Source: JAFARE01 sp035566535 (lineage in GTDB: Bacteria; Chloroflexota; Dormibacteria; Aeolococcales; Aeolococcaceae). From it: a DNA stretch of 6,152 nt. Under the pieces are notes generated by a model. The model did not search any database, was not told where the DNA came from, and saw nothing but the letters and a program-made list of their open reading frames with translations. The stretch covers positions 1-6,152 of the forward strand of contig DATMRA010000087.1 of NCBI GenBank assembly GCA_035566535.1. Direction: 5' to 3'. The position numbers and the translations under genes are program-made. Within the stretch, counting starts at the first letter, position 1. Each line of letters starts with the position of its first letter. Below, in pieces: positions 1 through 5,596 of this stretch.

Positions 1-1
1 C

Positions 2-862
2 CTCAGGGTGGGCGGGCCCGCGACGGCGCAGGCCGCGTGGGTCGCGGCGTTCATCGAGCACTGCCAAAAGGAGCACGTCCCGGTCGACTTCACTTCCACG
101 CATGTCTACGGAGACGACACCGCGCAAGACGTCTTCGGAACGACCGAGAAGATCTCCCGCGAGCACATGGTGTGCCGGGCGGTCCGGAAGGTGCACGCAG
201 AGATCCGCGCCTCGGCGATGCCCACGCTCCCTCTGATCTGGAGCGAATTCAACGCGAGCTATACGAACTACCCGGAGGTGACCGACGCGCCCTACATGGG
301 GCCGTGGCTCGCCGAGACGATCCGCCAGTGTGACGGGCTGGTGCAGGACATGTCGTACTGGACGTTTTCCGACGTTTTCGAGGAGGGTGGCGTCGTGAAG
401 AGGCCGTTCTACGGCGGTTTCGGCCTGCTTGCGGCGGGCGGCATTCCGAAGCCCGCTTTTAACGCCTTCGCGCTGCTGCACCAGTTGGGTGAGGAGCGCT
501 TCTCGCCGGACACCGAGGGGGCGCTGCTGACGCGCCGTCGGAATGGCACGCTGGTGCTCGCGGTCTGGAATTATCGTGACTCGAAGTCGAGCGACGCGGC
601 GGTCAGAAAAGTGACCCTGCAGATGAGGCACAACGATGCGAGCACGGCCACCGTACAGTCCATCGACGGCGAGCACGGCAACGTCAATGCGGCCTACGCG
701 AAGATGGGCTCACCGCGCTATCCGACGCGGGAGCAGCTGGCCGCATTGCGCGCGGCGGCGGCGTTGCCCGCGGCCGTGACGCGTCCACTCGCGGGCGGCG
801 TTCTGACGCTTGACATTCCGCCCGATGGACTGACGCTCGTTACCCTGGGAGCGCACAACTGA
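2..862 (+). CDS. GH39 beta-xylosidase-type glycoside hydrolase, C-terminal part (5' end outside window)
   Basis: This is the C-terminal part of a glycoside hydrolase that resembles family 39, whose members mostly remove xylose from xylo-oligosaccharides as retaining beta-xylosidases. The frame is open to the left edge, and the GTG at base 8 lies inside a conserved-looking VGGPATA stretch, so the true start is upstream. Seen motifs are HVYG (bases 101-112), WSEFNASY, whose Glu at 245-247 fits the family nucleophile, and WTFSDVFEE (from 359) followed by RPFYGGFGL. The acid/base Glu, normally in an NEP motif, would lie upstream and cannot be checked. The last 120 or so residues suit the small beta-sandwich that closes GH39 enzymes. 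The next gene starts 2 bases after the stop, so the two are almost certainly one operon. Substrate (xylose or another sugar) is inferred from the family only. An alpha-L-iduronidase-like activity is a less likely alternative. Confidence 0.85.
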   Translation, partial: LRVGGPATAQAAWVAAFIEHCQKEHVPVDFTSTHVYGDDTAQDVFGTTEKISREHMVCRAVRKVHAEIRASAMPTLPLIWSEFNASYTNYPEVTDAPYMGPWLAETIRQCDGLVQDMSYWTFSDVFEEGGVVKRPFYGGFGLLAAGGIPKPAFNAFALLHQLGEERFSPDTEGALLTRRRNGTLVLAVWNYRDSKSSDAAVRKVTLQMRHNDASTATVQSIDGEHGNVNAAYAKMGSPRYPTREQLAALRAAAALPAAVTRPLAGGVLTLDIPPDGLTLVTLGAHN

Positions 863-864
863 GC

Positions 865-2805
865 ATGCGCAGCCGGCGTTGCGGGCAGCGCCGGGTTTGG
901 GCCAGCCTGGCGGTGATCCTGCCGTTGCTCGCGCACGCGGGGGCCGAGGAGCCCCGTCGGCTGCCGCTGACGTTGCGCTCCGACGACGTGCTCGCGACGG
1001 GCAACGAATGGATCGCGCTGCCCGAGATCCGCGCGAGTGATGGTGCCTTGGTCAGCTTCAACGCGCTGTTCATGCGCGAGCGCGGACTATTGCAGCCCAA
1101 TGGCGAAGCGGGCCGGCCCGTGCTCGAGCCGTACCTGCAGGTGGGCAGCGGCAAGAAGCAGCCGCTCGATGCCTTGAGCTGGAGGCTGCTGGAATACTGG
1201 ATCCCGCAGGCCCGCCAGGAGCGCGAGGGACTCGAGGTCACGCTCACTTACTGCGCGCCTCCTGGCCACCGTGCGGCGTTCCTCAAGCTGACGCTCGCCA
1301 ACCACCGTGCCGAAGCCGTTTCCGCCACGCTCGGCCTCAAGAGCTCATTCGGCAGCCTCTCCCGGGTCACCTACGTGCCGGTCGTGCTGCGCGGCGAGCG
1401 CCTGGTCGCGCCGACTCCCTGGGTGGACCCGGGTGAGGTCTACAGCTACGTCACCAACGACACCCGCTTCGCGTGGGCGATCGTCCATCCCGGGTCCAAG
1501 GCAACGCTCTCGATGCCACCCGTGGTCGTCGCTCCGCAAGCCGACGCGGCGCGCAGCGTCGTGCTGCAATCGGGCGAGAGCGCCGAAGCCCTGTTCGTGC
1601 TGTCGGTTGGCCTCGAGGAGTTCTCCGCCGCCCATAGTGCCCGCGCCCTGCGCGAGGAGCTCGAGCGCAACGGGTCGAATGCCGTCATCGCCAGGGCGGC
1701 GGCCTGGTGCCGTGCCCGCACCCGCACGACCGGTGGCGCCGACCTCGACGCCTTGATGAACCGGAATCTTCTCTTCACGACGCTGTATGCCTGGGGCCGG
1801 ACGCTCGATACCGAGGAGCTGGTCGGCGTGACCTCGCGCAGCCCCCGCTACTACGTGTCTGCGGCCTACTGGGACCGCGACGCGATGCTGTGGAGCTTTC
1901 CGGGGATCCTCGACTCGGACCCCGGGTTCGCGCGGCAGGTGCTGGAGTACGCACTGGGTATCCAGCTGCGCAACACCGGCACGCACAGCCGCTTCATCGA
2001 CGGTGTCGTGCTCGAGGACGGATTCCAACTCGACGAGGCGGTCGCGCCGATCGTGGCACTCGCTGCCTACGTGCGCGCGACCAACGACGGCCGCTTCCTC
2101 GAGCGATACCGCGACGCGGTCGCCACTCTGCGCGACCGCCTGGTGGCGCGCTTCGATCCGGCAACCGGGATGTACTCGTCGCTGCAGGATTCGCAGGACG
2201 AATTCCAGAAGCTGCCGTTTCTCACCTACGACAACGCCTTGACCTGGCGTGCGCTCCGCGACCTCGGGGAATTGTATGACCGCCTGCACCAGGGCGGCGC
2301 GGCCCAGGATGTGCGCCGGCGCGCCACCGCGCTGCGCGCGGCAGTACTCACGCACGCCATCGTCAACGACGCGCCGGGAGCCGCCGGGCCGATCCTCGGG
2401 TCGGCGACCGATGGTACCCAGCACGTCGCGACCGACATTCCACCCGGGTCGCTGCTCAAGCTCCCGATCCTCGGCTTCCTCGCCGAGGACGATCCGCTGT
2501 TCAAACGCACCTTCGAATGGCTGCATTCCGCGAGCTACAAGTACTCATACTCCGACCGGCGCTACGGCTTGCCGGGCAGCTATCGCCTGCCCTTTACGAC
2601 GTCCTGGACGATTGCCGACGAGCTGATGCTCAAGCGCTCGCACGACAAAGCCGCGGAGATCCTGCTGGCGAGCCCCTGGGATGCGGGAATCATCACCGAG
2701 GGGATCGATCCGGACACGGCGGTTCCGGACAAGCCGGGCAGGGCGTTCGCGACCGCGGCGGGCTATGTCGCCCACGCGATCTGCGCGAGCGCCTGTGCTC
2801 CGTGA
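865..2805 (+). CDS. Exported six-hairpin, (alpha/alpha)6-barrel-type glycoside hydrolase, family unassigned
   Basis: A 646-residue protein. It starts with a charged, Arg-rich segment and a hydrophobic stretch (about residues 11-25) ending in AHAGA, which looks like a Sec signal peptide cleaved near residue 25-28, so it probably acts in the periplasm or outside the cell. Residues 30-280 read as beta-rich, like the sandwich domain that precedes the catalytic barrel in GH15, GH63 and GH65-type enzymes. Residues 290-640 are helix-rich. They carry YWDRD (335-339), a DG-VLEDGFQLDEAV stretch (379-393), TYDNALTWR (454-462) and TEGIDPDT (611-618). The acidic residues D337, D339, D390, E391 and E612 are candidates for catalysis, but none is proven. 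It follows the GH39 gene by 2 bases with a GGGAG about 13 bases before the ATG, so translational coupling is likely. A role in hemicellulose breakdown is inferred from that neighbour. I do not recognise a specific CAZy family. A mannosidase, glucoamylase-like or rhamnosidase-like fold are all possible. Confidence 0.75.
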   Translation: MRSRRCGQRRVWASLAVILPLLAHAGAEEPRRLPLTLRSDDVLATGNEWIALPEIRASDGALVSFNALFMRERGLLQPNGEAGRPVLEPYLQVGSGKKQPLDALSWRLLEYWIPQARQEREGLEVTLTYCAPPGHRAAFLKLTLANHRAEAVSATLGLKSSFGSLSRVTYVPVVLRGERLVAPTPWVDPGEVYSYVTNDTRFAWAIVHPGSKATLSMPPVVVAPQADAARSVVLQSGESAEALFVLSVGLEEFSAAHSARALREELERNGSNAVIARAAAWCRARTRTTGGADLDALMNRNLLFTTLYAWGRTLDTEELVGVTSRSPRYYVSAAYWDRDAMLWSFPGILDSDPGFARQVLEYALGIQLRNTGTHSRFIDGVVLEDGFQLDEAVAPIVALAAYVRATNDGRFLERYRDAVATLRDRLVARFDPATGMYSSLQDSQDEFQKLPFLTYDNALTWRALRDLGELYDRLHQGGAAQDVRRRATALRAAVLTHAIVNDAPGAAGPILGSATDGTQHVATDIPPGSLLKLPILGFLAEDDPLFKRTFEWLHSASYKYSYSDRRYGLPGSYRLPFTTSWTIADELMLKRSHDKAAEILLASPWDAGIITEGIDPDTAVPDKPGRAFATAAGYVAHAICASACAP

Positions 2806-2822
2806 TCTAACGGGTCCGAGCG

Positions 2823-2856
2823 GGCAGCAAGCGGAACCAACGGTTCGGCTGCTGCC
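2823..2856. terminator. Hairpin between convergent genes, possible bidirectional terminator
   Basis: GGCAGCA (2823-2829) pairs with TGCTGCC (2850-2856). After one bulged A, GC pairs with GC, then one G-G mismatch, then GAACC (2834-2838) pairs with GGTTC (2842-2846) around an AAC loop. The hairpin sits between the stop of the exported hydrolase (2805) and the stop of the convergent yceI-like gene (2876), where a terminator for both would be expected. Neither strand has a run of T after the stem, so a classical intrinsic terminator is not certain. A second small stem (CTGAG at 2860-2864 with CTCAG at 2868-2872) follows directly. Confidence 0.45.
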
Positions 2857-2875
2857 GCCCTGAGAGCCTCAGCGC

Positions 2876-3484
2876 TCAGCCCTTCAGCTCGAACGCGCCT
2901 GCGATGGACAGCTGCACGTCATCGCCGACCGCCGGGGCGTAGAGACTCACGCCGAAGTCAGTGCGCTTGATGGTGCCGCTGGCCTGAAATCCCACGGTGT
3001 ACTGGTGGTCGATCGGGTTCACGCCGGCACCGACGAGATGCGCGTGGAGCACGACGGGTCTGGTGACGCCATGGAGCGTCAGGTTCCCGGTGATGGTGGC
3101 TTCACCGTTGGCTGCCACTGAGATGCTGGTGGACTCGAAGGTCGCCTGCGGAAACTTCGTGGAGTCGAACCACTTGTCGCCCTTGAGCTCGTCCGTCAGC
3201 TTCGGCACGGTCGTCACGAGCGACTGCACCGGAATGGTGATGGCCAGGTGGCTCGCCGCAGGATGAGCCGGGTCCAGGCGCAGGCTTCCCGTACCACCGG
3301 AGAACAGACCGGTGTAATTGGTAAAACCGAAGTGTGAGAGGGTGAAGCCTATCTGGGTGTGATAGGGATCCACGACATACTCTCCGGGCTTGACCGAATT
3401 GAGCGTGGCAGGCGCATCAGCCGCCACGGCTGCCGATACGGCCAGGATGCCGCTGACGGCGATCGAGAGAGGGAGCAGTTTCAT
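2876..3484 (-). CDS. YceI-family periplasmic lipid-binding (lipocalin-like) protein
   Basis: A 202-residue member of the YceI family, small beta-barrel proteins that hold an isoprenoid or similar lipid and are usually periplasmic. The start at 3484 is chosen because AAGGAGA lies 7 bases before it and because the protein then opens with a clear signal peptide (MKLLPLSIAV onward, cleavage near AVAA at residues 19-22). A longer reading to 3649 is open but has no comparable start signal and overlaps the upstream gene. Family motifs seen are VVDPYHTQIGFTLSHFGF (residues 37-54), KWFDSTKFPQATFES (104-118), GNLTLHGVTRPV (133-144) and SGTIKRTDFGVS (169-180). Length and motif order are normal for the family. 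It lies 82 bases downstream of the NmrA-like gene on the same strand and may share its transcript. A perfect inverted repeat in the leader suggests local control. The ligand and physiological role are unknown. Confidence 0.93.
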   Translation of the reverse strand: MKLLPLSIAVSGILAVSAAVAADAPATLNSVKPGEYVVDPYHTQIGFTLSHFGFTNYTGLFSGGTGSLRLDPAHPAASHLAITIPVQSLVTTVPKLTDELKGDKWFDSTKFPQATFESTSISVAANGEATITGNLTLHGVTRPVVLHAHLVGAGVNPIDHQYTVGFQASGTIKRTDFGVSLYAPAVGDDVQLSIAGAFELKG

Positions 3485-3491
3485 CGAAGTA

Positions 3492-3498
3492 TCTCCTT
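3492..3498 (-). promoter_or_regulatory. Ribosome binding site of the YceI-family gene
   Basis: On the minus strand AAGGAGA lies 7 bases before the ATG at 3484. This strong site decides the start against the longer open frame that runs back to 3649. Confidence 0.85.
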
Positions 3499-3506
3499 CA
3501 GGTATC

Positions 3507-3527
3507 GGCGGTGAACCATTCACCGCC
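3507..3527. repeat. Perfect 9-bp inverted repeat in the yceI leader, possible operator or mRNA hairpin
   Basis: GGCGGTGAA (3507-3515) and TTCACCGCC (3519-3527) are exact reverse complements separated by the three bases CCA. The repeat begins 22 bases upstream of the YceI-family start and 8 bases upstream of its ribosome binding site, within the 82-base gap after the NmrA-like gene. It could be a binding site for a dimeric regulator. It could also be a transcript hairpin that protects or attenuates the downstream gene. It lacks a following T-run, so a simple terminator is less likely. Confidence 0.6.
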
Positions 3528-3566
3528 ACAAGACGATTGGTTACCGGCCGGCAGGTTCGCGGGGCG

Positions 3567-4439
3567 TCATCCGCCCTGCAGGAGCGTCGTCCAATCCTGG
3601 GCCTTCGCCCACGACTCGAAGCCTTGGAAGGCGACGTCGGGGAACTCACGGCGCAGCGCGGTGCGATCGACCGTGTAGCCGACGCGGTCGAACCATTGGT
3701 ACATCTCGACCAGTTCCTGGCCCATGCGTTGGCGGACGATCTCGAGCGGCACCTGGAAATAGCTGAACGGGCGACCGGTGACCCGCGCGAGGACGGCGAC
3801 GACGTCGTTGCCCGTGAGCTCGTCGCCCGCGAGATCGAAGCGCTTGCCGGCGAAGCGACCTGGGTCCTCGAGGACGCGGGCGGCGACGGCGCCGATGTCC
3901 GCTACGGCGACTTGCGCCAGCTGTCTCGCCGCCGGGAGTGGCGTGGCGTAGATGCCCTTGGCGAGCTGCTCCTTGCCGAAATAAAGGTTCTCCATGAAAT
4001 ATACCGGGCCGAGGACCGTGGCGGGGACGCCGATCCTCGCGATGTGCTGCTCGACCGCGTACTTGCTGTCGAAGTGCGGCACGCCCGTGCGCCGATTGGC
4101 GGAGCCGACCGAGGTGAACACCAGGTGCACACCCGCGGCGCTGGCCGCGTTCGCGGCGGAGATGCCCTGGCGCGTCTCGGCCTGCGTGCCTCCCTCGAAT
4201 GGTGTCGTCATGGCGAACAGCGAGGTCGCCCCATCGAGCGCCCTGGTGAGCGCGGCGGTGTCTTCGAGCGCGGCGCCGACCAGTGTGACGCCCGCGCTGG
4301 CGAGCGCCCGGGCCTTGGCCGAGTCGGTATGGCGCGTGACCGCCCGAACCGCGTGACCGCGCTCGAGCAGGCTCTTCACCACAGCGCCACCCTGCTGGCC
4401 CGTGGCTCCCGTGACCACGACCGTAAGTTTCTGACCCAT
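3567..4439 (-). CDS. NmrA-like NAD(P)-binding Rossmann-fold protein
   Basis: A 290-residue protein of the NmrA/atypical short-chain dehydrogenase group, cytosolic, either an NAD(P)H-dependent oxidoreductase or a redox-sensing NAD(P)-binding protein. The nucleotide-binding motif GATGQQGG is at residues 11-18. Arg36, at the end of the second strand (VRAVTR), is placed to hold the NADP phosphate. FTSVGS (108-113) and FDSKYAVEQ (123-131, Lys126) match the usual motif order of the group, and GPVYFMENL with the later DIGAVAARVLEDP stretch is typical of NmrA proteins. The ATG at 4439 is chosen because GGGAGG lies 7 bases before it and the Rossmann strand begins at once; the frame stays open upstream to 4886 but that part is antisense to the LysR gene. 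It is divergent from the LysR gene and upstream of the YceI-family gene, so it is probably the first gene of a LysR-controlled unit. Its substrate is unknown. Confidence 0.9.
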   Translation of the reverse strand: MGQKLTVVVTGATGQQGGAVVKSLLERGHAVRAVTRHTDSAKARALASAGVTLVGAALEDTAALTRALDGATSLFAMTTPFEGGTQAETRQGISAANAASAAGVHLVFTSVGSANRRTGVPHFDSKYAVEQHIARIGVPATVLGPVYFMENLYFGKEQLAKGIYATPLPAARQLAQVAVADIGAVAARVLEDPGRFAGKRFDLAGDELTGNDVVAVLARVTGRPFSYFQVPLEIVRQRMGQELVEMYQWFDRVGYTVDRTALRREFPDVAFQGFESWAKAQDWTTLLQGG

Positions 4440-4446
4440 GATCAAG

Positions 4447-4473
4447 CCTCCCACTACGATGACGGGGATGATA
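4447..4473 (-). promoter_or_regulatory. Possible core promoter and ribosome binding site of the NmrA-like gene
   Basis: On the minus strand a TATCAT hexamer (4468-4473, five of six bases of the sigma-70 -10 consensus) would start transcription near 4461, giving a leader of about 22 bases that contains the GGGAGG ribosome binding site (4447-4452). No -35 hexamer is found at 16-18 bases spacing; that region is GC-only. A weak -35 suits a promoter that needs an activator such as the adjacent LysR protein. The ribosome binding site is solid, the -10 is a prediction. Confidence 0.4.
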
Positions 4474-4475
4474 CT

Positions 4476-4494
4476 CGCGCCGGCGCCTGGCGCG
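4476..4494. promoter_or_regulatory. GC-rich dyad in the LysR/NmrA intergenic region, possible operator
   Basis: CGCGCC (4476-4481) and GGCGCG (4489-4494) form an inverted repeat with a 7-base spacer, and the self-complementary GCGCCGGCGC overlaps it. It lies immediately upstream of the -10-like hexamer of the NmrA-like gene, between the two divergent starts, where a LysR-family protein would bind. No exact T-N11-A LysR box was found in the 4440-4511 interval. In DNA this GC-rich such dyads arise by chance fairly often. Confidence 0.3.
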
Positions 4495-4523
4495 GCAGTG
4501 GGCGGCGTGGGATGATGTGTTCC

Positions 4524-5432
4524 ATGAATGGGACAATTGAGATCGGGGCCGTCGAGCTGTTCGTGCGGGTGGCCGAGCTGCGCAGCTTTCGGGCAGCCGG
4601 CGATCTGCTGGGCGTGCCGCGCTCGACCGTGAGCCGGCGGGTCGCCGAGCTCGAGAGCGCGCTCGGCGCGCGCCTCTTTCACCGCACGACGCGCCACGTG
4701 GAGCTCACGAGCGCGGGTAAGAATTACCTGCGTGCGTGCGGTCCGGCGCTCGGGGCGATCGTGGCGGCGGGACGCGCACTCGCGACGCGCGCCGAAGATA
4801 CGGCCGGACGGCTGCGCGTGACGGCGCCGGTGACGCTGGCGGAGGCTGTGCTCGGCGAGGCCGTGGCGGAATGTCTCGCGCTGCATCCGCAGCTGCGGCT
4901 CGAGCTGGTGCTCACCGATCGGCAGGTGGATCTGGTGGCGGAGAAGTTCGACCTGGCGTTTCGGACCGGGACGCTGCGGGACACCTCGGTCGTGGCGCGC
5001 GAGCTATGGCGCGCACAGCTGCGTTGCTTCGCGAGCCGCGAATACCTGCGCGACCACGGAACGCCCCGCAAGCCACGCGACCTCCGCCGGCACGAGTGCG
5101 TGCTGTTCACGCCGCTCGCCCCACGCGGGCGCTGGACCTTCCGTTCACGCGGCCGTGCCATGGAGGTGCCGGTGTGCGGACGGCTCGTGGTGAACAGCAT
5201 CCCGCTCGCGATGCAGGCAGCGGCCCGCGGGCTCGGCATTGCCCGCCTTCCGGGGGCGCTGGTCATGGAAGGGCTTGCGGCCAACCAACTCGTCGAAGTG
5301 CTCGCGGCATACGCGCCGCCGCCGCGGCCCGTCTATGCGGTCTATCCGAGCGGCGGTGGCATCTCACCCGCCGCACGGGCATTTGTAGAGATCGCGAGGA
5401 GGCACCTGGAGCGCTTGGATGCCGTTTCGTAA
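4524..5432 (+). CDS. LysR-family transcriptional regulator (CrgA-like)
   Basis: A 302-residue LysR-type regulator of usual length. The winged helix-turn-helix lies at the N-terminus: LFVRVAELRSFRAAGDLLGV leads into the recognition helix around PRSTVSRRVAELE (about residues 32-44), then LGARLFHRTTRHVELTSAG. The effector-binding domain begins near TAGRLRV (93-99), with DLAFRTG (143-149) and GLGIARLPG as family landmarks. These place it in the large CrgA-like group. The start is uncertain: in-frame ATGs occur at 4512, 4515 and 4524, none with a good ribosome binding site. I prefer 4524 because it gives the usual distance to the DNA-binding domain and has GGGA 11 bases upstream. The frame is open much further upstream (to 3390), but that part is antisense to the NmrA-like gene and is not coding. 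Divergent placement suggests it controls the NmrA-like gene and perhaps yceI. The inducer is unknown. Confidence 0.92.
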   Translation: MNGTIEIGAVELFVRVAELRSFRAAGDLLGVPRSTVSRRVAELESALGARLFHRTTRHVELTSAGKNYLRACGPALGAIVAAGRALATRAEDTAGRLRVTAPVTLAEAVLGEAVAECLALHPQLRLELVLTDRQVDLVAEKFDLAFRTGTLRDTSVVARELWRAQLRCFASREYLRDHGTPRKPRDLRRHECVLFTPLAPRGRWTFRSRGRAMEVPVCGRLVVNSIPLAMQAAARGLGIARLPGALVMEGLAANQLVEVLAAYAPPPRPVYAVYPSGGGISPAARAFVEIARRHLERLDAVS

Positions 5433-5446
5433 CCCATTGTTTTTAT

Positions 5447-5522
5447 TGGCGCTCCCTACGGGATTCGAACCCGTGTTACTGCCTTGAGAGGGCAATGTCC
5501 TAGGCCTCTAGACGAAGGGAGC
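5447..5522 (-). tRNA. tRNA-Glu (anticodon CTC)
   Basis: Read on the minus strand this is a full 76-base cloverleaf. The acceptor stem GCTCCCT pairs with AGGGAGC, followed by discriminator G and an encoded CCA (5447-5449). The D arm matches proteobacterial tRNA-Glu (CGTCTAGAGGCCTAGGACA). The anticodon stem TTGCC/GGCAG closes the loop CTCTCAA, with anticodon CTC at 5486-5488 reading GAG codons. The T arm contains the standard GGTTCGAATCC. It ends 14 bases from the stop of the convergent LysR gene. Most bacteria read GAG with the TTC-anticodon tRNA alone, so this is probably an additional isoacceptor, common in GC-rich genomes. No T-run follows it on the minus strand. Confidence 0.97.
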
Positions 5523-5552
5523 GGTATCCCGGGCCGCGTTCGGGAGCGCGGT

Positions 5553-5580
5553 ATTATAGAGAGCGGCCCCGATTGCTCAA
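5553..5580 (-). promoter_or_regulatory. Sigma-70 promoter of tRNA-Glu
   Basis: On the minus strand TTGAGC (5575-5580) and a perfect TATAAT (5553-5558) are separated by 16 bases, giving a predicted start near 5546 and a leader of about 24 bases before the tRNA. Bases after the -10 are GC-rich (ACCGCGC), like the discriminator of promoters shut down in the stringent response. The leader can fold CCGCG against CGCGG. The same AT-rich patch reads TATTAT on the plus strand (5552-5557) and could serve as a -10 for pcnB. Confidence 0.75.
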
Positions 5581-5596
5581 GCGAAAGCCAAGGAAA

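Noticed and set aside
1345..2526. 393-residue minus-strand open frame inside the exported hydrolase gene
   Set aside because: It lies wholly antisense to a gene with clear domain features, is Arg/Gly/Val-rich without motifs, and is the expected shadow frame in GC-rich DNA.
3545..3552. CCGGCCGG palindrome between the NmrA-like and yceI genes
   Set aside because: An 8-bp GC-only palindrome is expected by chance in DNA of this composition and has no supporting context.
3485..3649. N-terminal extension of the YceI-family protein
   Set aside because: It would place 55 low-complexity residues before an intact signal peptide and overlap the end of the NmrA-like gene; the ATG at 3484 has a strong ribosome binding site.
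3390..4511. Open plus-strand frame that would extend the LysR protein by about 374 residues
   Set aside because: It is antisense to the NmrA-like gene and the start of yceI, has low-complexity Arg/Gly/Asp-rich composition and no domain; the LysR domain begins right after the ATGs at 4512-4524.
4440..4886. Upstream extension of the NmrA-like protein on the minus strand
   Set aside because: It overlaps the LysR gene antisense, lacks a start signal, and the true start at 4439 has a strong ribosome binding site and begins with the first Rossmann strand.
5433..5446. T-rich stretch after the LysR stop as an intrinsic terminator
   Set aside because: TTGTTTTTATT follows the stop, but no GC-rich hairpin precedes it.
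5447..5522. tRNA gene as an integration site for a mobile element
   Set aside because: No integrase gene and no direct repeat of the tRNA 3' end is visible in the window; the neighbours are ordinary chromosomal genes.
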